Below, one piece after another: positions 26,704 through 35,415 of a stretch of DNA of 64,000 bases. Position numbers and translations under genes: made by a program. The notes beneath the pieces are model-generated. The model was not told the DNA's origin. It saw only the letters and a program-made list of their open reading frames with translations, and ran no database searches. The number at the start of each line of letters is the position of its first letter. Position 1 is the stretch's first letter. Origin of the DNA: Flavobacterium endoglycinae (lineage in GTDB: Bacteria; Bacteroidota; Bacteroidia; Flavobacteriales; Flavobacteriaceae); NCBI RefSeq assembly GCF_017352115.1, contig NZ_CP071448.1, forward strand, positions 930,001 to 994,000. Direction: 5' to 3'.

Positions 26704-27723
26704 AACTTTCTTATTGATGGCTTTTATCAAAGCAGGACCTTCATAAATAAATCCGGTATACAATTGCACTAAACTTGCTCCTGCATTTAATTTTTCGATA
26801 GCATCGTCTGCAGAGTGAATTCCTCCTACTCCAATAATTGGAAATGCTTTATTGCTTTTTTCTGAAAGAAAACGAATTACTTCTGTAGAACGTTTTGTTA
26901 ATGGCTTTCCAGATAATCCACCCATTTCTGTTTGGTTTGCAGATTGTAATCCGTCTCTTGAAATAGTGGTGTTTGTGGCAATAACACCTGCAATCTGAGT
27001 GGTTTTTACAATATCGATAATATCTAATAATTGCTCATCTGTTAAGTCTGGAGCAATTTTTAAAAGAATAGGTTTTACTTTTTGAGTACTTGTTTTTTGT
27101 TTCTCAACATTTCTGTTTTGCAAAGTCTGAAGCAAAGCTGTCAAAGGTTCTTTATCTTGTAAAGCTCTTAAATTCGGTGTATTTGGAGAACTCACATTTA
27201 CCACAAAATAGTCAACATGGTCAAACAAAGCATCAAAACAAATGATATAATCGTCTACCGCACTTTCATTTGGTGTTACTTTATTTTTTCCAATATTTCC
27301 TCCAATTAAAACATTTGAATTCTTTTTCAAACGTTCTACAGCTTCCTGAACTCCGCCATTATTAAATCCCATTCGGTTAATAATTGCCTGATCTTCTTTT
27401 AATCTGAACAAACGTTTCTTTGGATTTCCTTCTTGACCAACAGGAGTAACCGTTCCAATTTCGATAAAACCAAAACCAAAATCGCCTAATTCCTTGTAAA
27501 GCTTAGCATCTTTATCGAAACCAGCAGCAAGTCCAACCGGATTTTTAAATTTAATTCCGAAAACTTCTCTCTCTAAACGAGTGTCTTTTAACTCATAAAT
27601 TGATCTTATAATCGCCGAAACTCCAGGGATTTTTGAAATGAATTTTACAAATGAAAAAGTAAAGTAATGCACTTCTTCAGGATCAAACCAAAAAAGTATC
27701 GGACGGATTATCAATTTATACAT
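26689..27723 (-). CDS. pyrD: Dihydroorotate dehydrogenase (quinone), class 2
   Basis: A 344-residue flavoenzyme that oxidises dihydroorotate to orotate with quinone, the fourth step of pyrimidine synthesis. I start at the ATG of [20 protein letters not shown]; an upstream in-frame extension of 25 residues is not family-like. Class 2 features: an N-terminal membrane-associated helical segment, [43 protein letters not shown] (with the catalytic Ser) and [11 protein letters not shown], and [16 protein letters not shown], with [19 protein letters not shown] at the end. It converges on the DUF3307 gene with a 15-bp overlap and no visible terminator, which is unusual. Confidence 0.95.
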   Translation of the reverse strand: MYKLIIRPILFWFDPEEVHYFTFSFVKFISKIPGVSAIIRSIYELKDTRLEREVFGIKFKNPVGLAAGFDKDAKLYKELGDFGFGFIEIGTVTPVGQEGNPKKRLFRLKEDQAIINRMGFNNGGVQEAVERLKKNSNVLIGGNIGKNKVTPNESAVDDYIICFDALFDHVDYFVVNVSSPNTPNLRALQDKEPLTALLQTLQNRNVEKQKTSTQKVKPILLKIAPDLTDEQLLDIIDIVKTTQIAGVIATNTTISRDGLQSANQTEMGGLSGKPLTKRSTEVIRFLSEKSNKAFPIIGVGGIHSADDAIEKLNAGASLVQLYTGFIYEGPALIKAINKKVLKQL

Positions 27724-27851
27724 AATGTTGTTGTGTTGTTTTTTTTCGGATGCAAATTTAGATATTAAACTTGAAAATGTCGGCACAAATAATTTCAATT
27801 TTGTTCAATTCTAAAACAATACATTTTCATAACTAATAAATATGCTTTTTA

Positions 27852-27875
27852 GGTTTCAAATTATAATATGAAACC
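27852..27875. promoter_or_regulatory. Near-perfect 24-bp palindrome upstream of the porin gene
   Basis: GGTTTCA and TGAAACC flank an AT-rich ten-base centre that is itself almost symmetric, with one mismatched symmetric pair. It lies about 43 bp upstream of the presumed -7 box and 110 bp upstream of the porin ATG, a position typical for an activator or repressor operator. Confidence 0.55.
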
Positions 27876-27917
27876 AATTCAAACCTTCTTAAACACCTCT
27901 TTAGAACACATATAGCC

Positions 27918-27925
27918 TAATTTTG
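27918..27925 (+). promoter_or_regulatory. -7 promoter element of the porin gene
   Basis: TAATTTTG matches TAnnTTTG. It predicts a leader of about 50 nt before the ATG at 27985. Confidence 0.5.
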
Positions 27926-27984
27926 AAGTATTCTGTTTCATTTTTCATTCCGCAGCAAATCCATTTCATATCAACCTAAAAAAT

Positions 27985-29205
27985 ATGTGTAAGGCAGATA
28001 AAACGATTCTTGTTTCAAAAAAACTTCTATTAGTACTATGGCTGACTATTTGTTTAACAGCATCTGCACAGCAGGAAAAAGACACAACCAAGCTGATGAC
28101 TGTTCGTTACGGAAACAAGGGAATCGAGCTTCGTACAAAAGACAATAAATTTCTTTTTCAGCTACAAAGCCGTTTACAATTTCGTTTTTCAACTCCTTAC
28201 GATGCAGATCCTCTTACTTACGACGATTATAGTCAAGATGCACAAACCACTTTTAAAATTAACCGCGCCAGGCTCAAAATTGGCGGTCACGCTTTTGAAC
28301 CTTGGCTGAACTATTATTGGGAATATGAACTAAGCCAATCCAACTTGCTGGATTTTAGAATCATGATTGAGAAATGGGAGTGGCTGAGTTTTAAAGCTGG
28401 ACAATGGAAAACGGAATTTACCAGAGAACGCTACATTAGCAGCGGCGAACAGCAAATGGTTGAACGATCTTTGATCAATCGTCCTTTTACAGTTGACAGA
28501 CAGCTTGGAGTTGAAGTTTACGGCCATTTAAAAGGAAATGGTATTGCTGATTTTAATTATTGGTTTGCCGCTTTAACTGGAACTGGGCGTGGCAGTACTG
28601 AAAACGATGATGGTAATTTAATGTACTTTGGAAGAACACAATGGAATTTTTTAGGAAGATTTCTCGATTTTGAAGGCAGTGATTTAGAATTCCATGAAAA
28701 ACTGACTCCCATTATTGCTTTTTCTGCCATAACTAACCGAAGTCCTTACACGAGATTTTCGCAAGCTGGAGGTGGTTCTTTAGATGGTTTCGAAAATGGC
28801 GCTCCCGGTCAATACCGTGTAAATCAATGGAATTTTGAAAGCGCTTTTATGTATCGTGGCTTTTCATGGCAGAGCGAGTGGCATACCAAAGAAATTATCG
28901 ACAAACTAGACAATGACCAGACCACTGTACTAAAAGGATATTATGTACAGGCAGGCTATTTTTTTCACAATATTTTTGATTGGTGGCCTAAACATTTGGA
29001 AATGGCAGGCCGACACGCCGCATACCGACCGGATAATTCTATAAGACAAAATAGGCAGGAAGAATCTACGCTGGCTTTTAACTGGTTTTTCAAAGGACAC
29101 AAAAACAAACTCACTACAGAAGTCAGTTATTTTAGTTTTCAAGATAAAACACTTCCCTTAGAGCAAGGCTGGCGTTTTAGAATTCAATGGGATATTTCCT
29201 TATAA
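27985..29205 (+). CDS. Phosphate-selective porin O/P-like outer-membrane protein
   Basis: A 406-residue beta-barrel porin with a signal peptide (cleavage after ICLTASAQ). The mature start GIELRTKDNKFLFQLQSRLQ, the strand FKINRARLKIGGHAFEPWLN and KAGQWKTEFTRERYISSGEQ then QMVERSLIN are features of the OprO/OprP porin family in Bacteroidota. The barrel ends WRFRIQWDISL with the terminal aromatic-rich strand. OprP-type porins take up phosphate or polyphosphate; specificity cannot be assigned without the arginine ladder of the true OprP. A palindromic operator candidate and promoter lie upstream, so it is probably regulated. Confidence 0.83.
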   Translation: MCKADKTILVSKKLLLVLWLTICLTASAQQEKDTTKLMTVRYGNKGIELRTKDNKFLFQLQSRLQFRFSTPYDADPLTYDDYSQDAQTTFKINRARLKIGGHAFEPWLNYYWEYELSQSNLLDFRIMIEKWEWLSFKAGQWKTEFTRERYISSGEQQMVERSLINRPFTVDRQLGVEVYGHLKGNGIADFNYWFAALTGTGRGSTENDDGNLMYFGRTQWNFLGRFLDFEGSDLEFHEKLTPIIAFSAITNRSPYTRFSQAGGGSLDGFENGAPGQYRVNQWNFESAFMYRGFSWQSEWHTKEIIDKLDNDQTTVLKGYYVQAGYFFHNIFDWWPKHLEMAGRHAAYRPDNSIRQNRQEESTLAFNWFFKGHKNKLTTEVSYFSFQDKTLPLEQGWRFRIQWDISL

Positions 29206-29292
29206 TATTTACAAAGCTTTTTAAACTTTTTATCATATTAACAGTCATATCTTTTTTTTTGTCATAACTTTATTACACTTAAATCACTGAAT

Positions 29293-30261
29293 ATGAAAAA
29301 CATATCCAACACAGTAAAAAAATCAGCACTATTATTATGCCTGATTGGAACATTTTTCCTTATTTCAATTGATAGTTTTGCGCAGCGCCGCGGTAATGCC
29401 GGATCGAGAGGCGGAGCCACGCATACGAGACCAGCAGCAACAAGACCTGCAACCACGAGACCAGGAGCTGGAGGCTCAGGTGTTCAAAGACCTAATAATA
29501 CTGCAAACAGAGCGACAAGACCAGCCAATTCAAATAATAAGGCAACACGCCCTGCTACTCAAAACACTAGAGAACAAAATATTGCAAATCGAAACAACGG
29601 AAATAACATTAACAGAAACAATAACAACAGAACTGGAAATAGAAACACTAATATCAGTGGCAATACCGTAAACGTTAATGTAGACCGCAGTAGAGATATC
29701 AATGTCTACAATCGTAATACAGTTGTACGTCGTAATACAGTCGTTTATGCACGTCCTCCGTACAGATATGGCGGATATCGCTATTACGGCTACCATCCTT
29801 ATTATTATCATCCATACCGACCTTATTATTGGGGACCTGTTTGGCATCCTTGGGGATTTTTTGTTACAACTTTGGCTGTTACAGCGATTGTTGTTAGTGT
29901 AGAAAGCACGCAATATCATTATGATCAAGGAAATTGGTATGCTCCAAGTAATGGCGGTTATCAGGTAGTTCCTGCTCCAGTGGGCGGAACCGTCAATAAT
30001 ATTCCAAGCGGTGCGCAGACAGTTAATACAGGAACTGTAAATAATTATTATTACGGAGGAACATTTTATGAAAAAGACGGAAGTAATTATAAAGTAGTAC
30101 CGCCAACAGCAGGAACTTTAGTTGACAACCTACCGGAAGGCGGAACCGAAGTTACTATTGGAGATGTAAAATATATTAAGTTCGGCGAAACATACTATCA
30201 GCCTGTTCATGTTGACGGAAAAGACAAATACGAAGTCGTATTGGTTGAAGAAGATAAATAA
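29293..30261 (+). CDS. DUF6515 family low-complexity surface protein
   Basis: A 322-residue protein. A signal peptide (residues 1-31, ending IDSFAQ) leads into an Arg/Thr/Pro/Ala-rich segment (THTRPAATRPATTRPG near residues 46-61) and an Asn/Arg-rich run (NRNNGNNINRNNNNRTGN near 108). A hydrophobic-aromatic region with Tyr, Pro and His clusters (YHPYYYHPYRPYYWG near 170), probably a membrane-proximal segment, then connects to the C-terminal DUF6515 domain: NWYAPSNGGYQVVPAPVGG, then NNYYYGGTFYEKDGSNYKVV and YEVVLVEE at the end. The function is unknown. It is preceded by a DNA segment with a poor promoter (29255-29280). Confidence 0.8.
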   Translation: MKNISNTVKKSALLLCLIGTFFLISIDSFAQRRGNAGSRGGATHTRPAATRPATTRPGAGGSGVQRPNNTANRATRPANSNNKATRPATQNTREQNIANRNNGNNINRNNNNRTGNRNTNISGNTVNVNVDRSRDINVYNRNTVVRRNTVVYARPPYRYGGYRYYGYHPYYYHPYRPYYWGPVWHPWGFFVTTLAVTAIVVSVESTQYHYDQGNWYAPSNGGYQVVPAPVGGTVNNIPSGAQTVNTGTVNNYYYGGTFYEKDGSNYKVVPPTAGTLVDNLPEGGTEVTIGDVKYIKFGETYYQPVHVDGKDKYEVVLVEEDK

Positions 30262-30369
30262 CAAAATATTTAAATTTTATTAATCCTATAAAATTACTAT
30301 ATTATAAAAGTTATTTTTTATAATTTTACTTCCATCTATTTGACATCCATACCAAATCAAAATAAAACC

Positions 30370-31506
30370 ATGAAAAATAAAACCTTTTGGATTTTCGGTT
30401 TACTGACTTTATCGATTATTTCGATAGCGTACAGTTATACTAAATTTGCAGCACCAAAAACAGAAACAAAAGTTGCAGAATGTCATGACGTTCCCAATAC
30501 CGGCGAAGCATCGGCGTTTCAGCCTACTATCGAAAACAAGAATAAACCAACTGGAAAAGCTCCAAAAGGAATGGTGTGGATTCCCGGCGGTGAATTTTCG
30601 ATGGGATCAAATGTTGAAGACGAAAGTTTATGCAGCATAAAAGGCGTTACCAAAGATGCTGCTCCAATACATAGAGTATATGTTGACGGCTATTATATGG
30701 ATGAGACCGAAGTAACAAACGAGGAATTCGAAAAATTTGTAAAAGCGACGGGTTATGTAACTGTTGCCGAACAAAAACCAACTAAAGAGGAATTCCCAAC
30801 GGCAAATGAAGAAGATTTAATAACAGGTTCTGTAGTATTTACTCCTACACCATCTGCGGTAAATCTAAACAATTTTCTGCAATGGTGGCGTTACGAACCG
30901 GGTGCTGACTGGAGACATCCAGAAGGCCCTCAAAGCTCTATAAAAGGAAAAGAAAAATATCCTGTTGTGCATGTGGTTTATGAAGATGCTGAAGCGTATG
31001 CGAAATGGGCAGGAAAACGACTTCCAACGGAAGCCGAATGGGAGTTTGCGGCACGAGGCGGTAAAACAGGAAATCTATATGCTTGGGGAAACGATTTAAA
31101 ACCTAAAGGAAAATTTCAAGCCAACATTTATCAAGGCCACTTCCCTATTCAAGATGGCGATACTGGCGAAGATGGATTTAAAGGAATTGCACCAACAAAA
31201 CAATTCGCTCCAAATGCGTACGGTTTATATGATATTGCTGGAAATGTTTGGGAATGGGTGCATGATTGGTACAGCGTAGATTACTACAAATCATTAGCGG
31301 AAAGCGGAAAAGTTACCAAAAATCCGCAAGGGCCAAATGCGTATAACGATCCAAATGATCCAACACAAATAAAACGTGTACATCGCGGCGGTTCTTTTTT
31401 ATGCACCGATCAATATTGCACTCGATATATGGTGGGAACAAGAGGGAAAGGCGAAATCAGATCGGCTGCCAATCATCTTGGTTTTAGATGTGTAAAAAGT
31501 ATTTAA
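30370..31506 (+). CDS. Formylglycine-generating enzyme homologue (SUMF1 family), membrane-anchored or exported
   Basis: A 378-residue protein with an N-terminal anchor or signal (residues 4-26). I start at the ATG of MKNKTFWIFGLL; a TTG ten codons upstream lies in promoter-like sequence. The FGE-sulfatase domain is complete: GMVWIPGGEFSMGSNVEDE, VDGYYMDETEVTNEEFEKF, LPTEAEWEFAARGG, YGLYDIAGNVWEWVHDWYS and RGGSFLCTDQYCTRYMVGTR. The pair in LCTDQYC has the spacing of the two active-site cysteines of genuine aerobic formylglycine-generating enzymes, which activate sulfatases. Many family members (e.g. gliding GldJ/GldK) lack these. No sulfatase gene is in this window. A terminator follows. Confidence 0.88.
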   Translation: MKNKTFWIFGLLTLSIISIAYSYTKFAAPKTETKVAECHDVPNTGEASAFQPTIENKNKPTGKAPKGMVWIPGGEFSMGSNVEDESLCSIKGVTKDAAPIHRVYVDGYYMDETEVTNEEFEKFVKATGYVTVAEQKPTKEEFPTANEEDLITGSVVFTPTPSAVNLNNFLQWWRYEPGADWRHPEGPQSSIKGKEKYPVVHVVYEDAEAYAKWAGKRLPTEAEWEFAARGGKTGNLYAWGNDLKPKGKFQANIYQGHFPIQDGDTGEDGFKGIAPTKQFAPNAYGLYDIAGNVWEWVHDWYSVDYYKSLAESGKVTKNPQGPNAYNDPNDPTQIKRVHRGGSFLCTDQYCTRYMVGTRGKGEIRSAANHLGFRCVKSI

Positions 31507-31519
31507 AATATATTTTGCC

Positions 31520-31550
31520 AAAGGATTCTTCAAAACAGAATCCTTTTTTT
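31520..31550 (+). terminator. Terminator after the SUMF1-family gene
   Basis: AAAGGATTC and GAATCCTTT form a 9-bp stem followed by seven T. Confidence 0.88.
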
Positions 31551-31623
31551 ATTGCTTTTGTTTGAAAACTGCAAAATATATAGGCTCAAAAAATTGTCTA
31601 TATTTGCTAAAAATAAAAAAGAA

Positions 31624-32901
31624 ATGCAGCACATTATTGATCGTTTTATCAGTTATATAACAATTGATACTGAATCAGATCCGAATTCAACAACAACTCC
31701 GAGTACAGAAAAACAATGGAATCTTGCCCATAAATTAGTCGAAGAATTAAAAACTATTGGTTTAGAAGATGTTACTATAGACGACAAAGCGTATATCATG
31801 GCAACGCTTCCAAGCAATGTTGACCACGAAGTTCCTGTAATTGGATTTATTTCTCACTTTGATACTTCTCCAGATTTTAGCGGAGCCAATGTAAAACCTC
31901 AAATTGTAGAGAATTACGACGGAAAAGATATTGTTTTAAACGCAGAGAAAAACATCATTTTATCTCCTGATTATTTTAAAGATCTATTATTATATAAAGG
32001 ACAGACCATTATTACCACTGATGGAACCACTCTATTAGGTGCCGATGATAAAGCTGGAATCACTGAAATCGTTTCTGCAATGGAATACCTAATTCAGCAT
32101 CCGGAAATTAAACACGGAAAAATCAGGATTGGTTTTACACCAGATGAAGAAATCGGACGCGGTGCGCATCATTTTGATGTAGAGAAATTTGGTGCCCAAT
32201 GGGCTTACACCATGGACGGAAGCCAGATTGGCGAATTAGAATATGAAAACTTTAATGCTGCTGGAGCCAAAATTACTTTTAAAGGAAAAAGCGTTCATCC
32301 TGGTTATGCCAAAGGAAAAATGATTAATTCGATGCTTTTAGCAAATGAATTTATCAATGAACTTCCAAAAGGTGAAACTCCGCAGGAAACTAGAGGTTAT
32401 GAAGGCTTCTTCCACGTTCATCATATTAAAGGAAATATCGAAGAAACTGTTTTAGAACTGATTATCCGCGATCATAACAAAAAGAAATTCGAAAAGAGAA
32501 AAGAACTAATCACCAAAATTGCGAAGAAATTCAATAGAAAATTTGCAAAGAAATTTGGTGAAGATATTGTCATTACTGAAATAAGAGACCAGTATTACAA
32601 TATGAAAGAAAAAGTACTTCCTGTAAAACACATCGTAGATATTGCCGAAAAAGCAATGCGTGACTTAAACATCAAGCCAATCATAAAACCTATTCGAGGC
32701 GGTACAGACGGTTCTCAATTATCATTCATGGGATTACCTTGTCCGAATATATTTGCGGGCGGCCACAACTTCCATGGAAAATACGAATATGTTCCAGCAG
32801 AAAGCATTCAGAAAGCAACTGATGTAATTGTAAAAATTGCTGAATTAACTGCTGTTCCAGGAATCTTTGATGCTTCAGAAAAACCTAAACGAAAAAGATA
32901 A
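31624..32901 (+). CDS. pepT: Peptidase T
   Basis: A 425-residue M20-family tripeptidase. I start at the ATG of [16 protein letters not shown], as in known PepT; an in-frame upstream extension is spurious. Zinc-ligand and catalytic segments: [14 protein letters not shown] near residues 74-87, [18 protein letters not shown] near 138-155, [14 protein letters not shown] near 183, and the C-terminal [19 protein letters not shown] then [13 protein letters not shown]. It removes N-terminal residues from tripeptides in the cytoplasm. It ends 2 bp before the TTG start of the YdeI-like gene, which suggests coupled translation. Confidence 0.95.
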   Translation: MQHIIDRFISYITIDTESDPNSTTTPSTEKQWNLAHKLVEELKTIGLEDVTIDDKAYIMATLPSNVDHEVPVIGFISHFDTSPDFSGANVKPQIVENYDGKDIVLNAEKNIILSPDYFKDLLLYKGQTIITTDGTTLLGADDKAGITEIVSAMEYLIQHPEIKHGKIRIGFTPDEEIGRGAHHFDVEKFGAQWAYTMDGSQIGELEYENFNAAGAKITFKGKSVHPGYAKGKMINSMLLANEFINELPKGETPQETRGYEGFFHVHHIKGNIEETVLELIIRDHNKKKFEKRKELITKIAKKFNRKFAKKFGEDIVITEIRDQYYNMKEKVLPVKHIVDIAEKAMRDLNIKPIIKPIRGGTDGSQLSFMGLPCPNIFAGGHNFHGKYEYVPAESIQKATDVIVKIAELTAVPGIFDASEKPKRKR

Positions 32902-32903
32902 AA

Positions 32904-33491
32904 TTGGAATCAAAATCCGAAAATACAGGCATTTGGAAATATGGTGAAAAATGGACCGAAGAATTACTCCTGCTCAAAACCATAGTTGACAAAACAGAGC
33001 TGACAGAAACCACAAAATGGGGCGGTCCAGTATATGTTTACAACAAAAAGAATGTTGTAGGTCTCGGTGGATTCAAAGATTATTTTGCCATTTGGTTTTT
33101 CAATGGTGTATTTCTGAAAGATGACAAAAAGAAACTCATAAATGCTCAGGAAGAAGTAACAAAATCGTTGAGACAATGGCGTTTTACTTCTAAAGAAGAA
33201 GTAAACGAAAAAGAAATTCTGGAATACATTGCCGAAGCCATAGAAAACGAAAAACAAGGCAAAATCATTAAACCTTCTAAAAAAGAAACTATCGTTTCTG
33301 AACTTTTAGAAAAAGAAATGAATCAGAATCCGGCTTTGAAAGAGGCTTTTCAAAAATTCTCACCTTATAAACAATATGAGTTTTTAGAATACATCGAAAG
33401 TGCCAAACAAGAAAAAACAAAAATCTCAAGAATTGAAAAAGTAGTTCCGATGATTTTAGCAAGTGTTGGACTGAATGATAAATACAGATAA
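32904..33491 (+). CDS. YdeI/OmpD-associated family (DUF1801-type) protein
   Basis: A 195-residue protein starting with TTG only 2 bp after the pepT stop; no ATG lies within the first 130 residues. Residues 1-110 follow the DUF1801-type pattern: TETTKWGGPVYVYNKKNVVGLGGF then KDYFAIWFFNGVFLKDD, and the C-terminal helices have AFQKFSPYKQYEFLEYIESA then KQEKTKISRIEK as in YdeI-type proteins (putative bacteriocin-resistance or stress protein). The function is not well established. The position and the TTG start suggest reinitiation after pepT. A repeat region and a strong hairpin follow. Confidence 0.83.
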   Translation: MESKSENTGIWKYGEKWTEELLLLKTIVDKTELTETTKWGGPVYVYNKKNVVGLGGFKDYFAIWFFNGVFLKDDKKKLINAQEEVTKSLRQWRFTSKEEVNEKEILEYIAEAIENEKQGKIIKPSKKETIVSELLEKEMNQNPALKEAFQKFSPYKQYEFLEYIESAKQEKTKISRIEKVVPMILASVGLNDKYR

Positions 33492-33497
33492 TTTTTC

Positions 33498-33596
33498 TGA
33501 AATTCCAAGTTCTAAATTCTAAATTCCAAATTCCAAATTCTAAATTCCAAATTCTAAATTCCAAATTCTAAATTCCAAATTCTAAATTCCAAACTA
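33498..33596. repeat. Heptamer repeat of AAATTCC/AAATTCT
   Basis: About 13 head-to-tail 7-bp units, alternating between AAATTCC and AAATTCT, follow the YdeI-like gene directly. The period of seven is shared with the AGATTTT and AAAATCT runs at 11336 and 57728. Confidence 0.9.
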
Positions 33597-33602
33597 TACG
33601 AG

Positions 33603-33640
33603 ACCTTTGTCAAAGTTTTAAACTTTGACAAAGGTTTTTC
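33603..33640 (+). terminator. Terminator after pepT/ydeI-like unit
   Basis: ACCTTTGTCAAAGTTT (33603-33618) and its exact reverse complement (33620-33635) form a 16-bp inverted repeat, followed by a T run. Confidence 0.9.
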
Positions 33641-33713
33641 TTTGCAGATTTTCTTTTGCGATTTATCCTTATGCCGAAATGAGAAAATGTTGTGTATAAA
33701 ATCACCCATAAAA

Positions 33714-33746
33714 AAATCCCAAACTCCTTTTTGGAATTTGGGATTT
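33714..33746 (-). terminator. Terminator of yajC
   Basis: AAATCCCAAACTCC and GGAATTTGGGATTT form a stem-loop; on the minus strand it ends in a T run. Shared with the converging plus-strand region. Confidence 0.8.
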
Positions 33747-33770
33747 TATATTTTTGAAATTTTAAAAAAC

Positions 33771-34046
33771 TTATGCTTTTTTATTCAAAGCGGCACTCAA
33801 TTCTAAAGAGATAGCTGAACGCTCTAATTTTAATTTTCCTGACATTGTTTCGATTACAACAGTTGTTTCTGCTAATTCAGCAATTTTACCGTGAAATCCA
33901 CTTTTTGTAACTATTTTGTCACCTACTTTTAGGCTGTTTTCAAATTCTTTTTCGTTTTTTGCTCTTTTTTGCTGTGGTCTAATCATGAAAAAGTAGATTA
34001 CCACGAACATTAAAAGAAAAGGTGCAAATTGAGATAATTGTCCCAT
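33771..34046 (-). CDS. yajC: Preprotein translocase subunit YajC
   Basis: A 91-residue protein with one membrane helix (residues 8-22, APFLLMFVVIYFFMIRP), followed by the YajC motif RPQQKRAKNEKEFENSLKVG then DKIVTKSGFHGKIAEL. YajC is the small auxiliary subunit of the Sec translocon (SecDF-YajC). Downstream of it (by transcription order, nusB precedes it with a 76-bp gap) are a terminator and the plus-strand repeats. A nusB-yajC arrangement recurs in Flavobacterium. Confidence 0.92.
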   Translation of the reverse strand: MGQLSQFAPFLLMFVVIYFFMIRPQQKRAKNEKEFENSLKVGDKIVTKSGFHGKIAELAETTVVIETMSGKLKLERSAISLELSAALNKKA

Positions 34047-34122
34047 AATTAAATTCTGTTTTTGATTTATATTAATTTCTTTTTGGAATTTCGAATTTAC
34101 TAATTGGAATTTCAGCTTTTAA

Positions 34123-35067
34123 TTACATTAACCCTCTTCCAACTTTAACCATCTTTTTGTTGGCTTCAAGTTCTTTTACCAGATTGTCTAGAATTCCGTT
34201 GATAAAAATACTACTTTTTGGTGTAGAATACTCTTTTGCGATTTCTAAATATTCGTTAAGAGTTACTTTTACAGGAATTGAAGGAAATTTTAAAAATTCG
34301 CAGATTGCCATTTTCAAAATAATCGTATCGATTTCTGCAATCCTTTCGCTGTCCCAATTTGGTGTTTTATCATCGTATTCTTTTGCAAAAGCAGCTTCAT
34401 TTAAAACAGTTCTTCTAAACAAATCTTTTGCAAAATCTTTATCCTCCACATCCTTATACAATTTAGGAACTCTAAATTCGTCTGGATTTTCAGTTTTAAT
34501 CGCTTTTAATTGTTTAATGATATGCGTATTAACAACTGGAATATCATCAACCCATGTTAATTTATCATCTTCTAAATACTCGTATAATTTTTCATTCGGA
34601 ACAATTACGTCCGAAAACAAATCAGCAATAAATTGTTTGTCTTCTTCAAATGTGTTTACATTATTCGACATGTATTTTTTGTACACATCGCTTTCTTTAA
34701 TATCATTTAAAAGCAAAATGATATAATCATCGTTTAAAGCCCAATTGTTGATTTTACGATTTTCTAAAGCAATGCTTAAAGAATTACTTTCGGCAAGAAG
34801 CTGAAAGATTTTGTTTTTGATAAATTTTTCGTTTGGATTACGTTCTGCTGGAGTTGCAAGATGTTTTTTACTTGACAGATGTAAAAAAACAGATTCTTTT
34901 TTACATATTTCAATCAATGAAGAAAGCATAATCAAATATAAATCCTGAATATTATCAATACTGTAGAAAAGAAATTTTTCTTCTTTTTCCATATTATCAG
35001 AACCGCTTTGATGCATTGCATAAATGGACTGCATTACTTTAATGCGTATGTGTCTTCTATTTACCAC
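34123..35067 (-). CDS. nusB: Transcription antitermination protein NusB (long form)
   Basis: A 314-residue protein, about twice the length of proteobacterial NusB; such long forms are normal in Bacteroidota. The N-terminus MVNRRHIRIKVMQSIYAMHQ matches the NusB start (R-x-x-A/I-R). The C-terminus has the other NusB signature: WDSERIAEIDTIILKMAICEFL then FPSIPVKVTLNEYLEIAKEY and SIFINGILDNLVKEL. The middle ~150 residues are lineage-specific. NusB with NusE (S10) assembles on BoxA to prevent termination in rRNA transcription. It stands upstream of yajC. Confidence 0.93.
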   Translation of the reverse strand: MVNRRHIRIKVMQSIYAMHQSGSDNMEKEEKFLFYSIDNIQDLYLIMLSSLIEICKKESVFLHLSSKKHLATPAERNPNEKFIKNKIFQLLAESNSLSIALENRKINNWALNDDYIILLLNDIKESDVYKKYMSNNVNTFEEDKQFIADLFSDVIVPNEKLYEYLEDDKLTWVDDIPVVNTHIIKQLKAIKTENPDEFRVPKLYKDVEDKDFAKDLFRRTVLNEAAFAKEYDDKTPNWDSERIAEIDTIILKMAICEFLKFPSIPVKVTLNEYLEIAKEYSTPKSSIFINGILDNLVKELEANKKMVKVGRGLM

Positions 35068-35147
35068 CTCGTAAGAACATTTAAAAATTAGTCCGCAAAA
35101 GTAAAACTTTTAAGGCGTATTTTAAAATTAAATCGTAAAAAAGTGTT

Positions 35148-35412
35148 TAGTCGCGGTTTATAGTATTCAGTCGCAGTTTTCAGTCGCAGTTTTCAGTCGC
35201 AGTTTTCAGTCACAGTTTTCAGTCACAGTCTCAATTTGCTGCGTCAAAAAAATAATTATACCACTAAACTAAACTAAACTAAACTAAACCTGAGACTGAA
35301 AACTGAAAACTAAATATCGAAAACTTAATACCGAAAACCGAGACTGTAAACTAAAAAAAAGTCCCAGTTTCCAGCAGAACTGAAAACTGAGACTGAGACT
35401 GTAAACTAAAAA
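35148..35412. repeat. CAGT/ACTG repeat cluster
   Basis: The 13-bp unit CAGTCGCAGTTTT is repeated head-to-tail at 35168, 35181, 35194, 35207 and 35220 (the last two with CAC in place of CGC). The pentamer TAAAC is repeated five times near 35264-35289. Units in the opposite orientation (GACTGAAAACTGAAAACT) occur from 35292 to the end, so the two halves can pair. No gene is visible in the 348-bp interval. It separates nusB from the leucine dehydrogenase gene. Confidence 0.85.
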
Positions 35413-35415
35413 GAA

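Noticed and set aside
29530..29928. Minus-strand ORF in the DUF6515 gene
   Set aside because: Produced by low-complexity codons of the Arg/Asn-rich plus-strand protein; composition is not protein-like.
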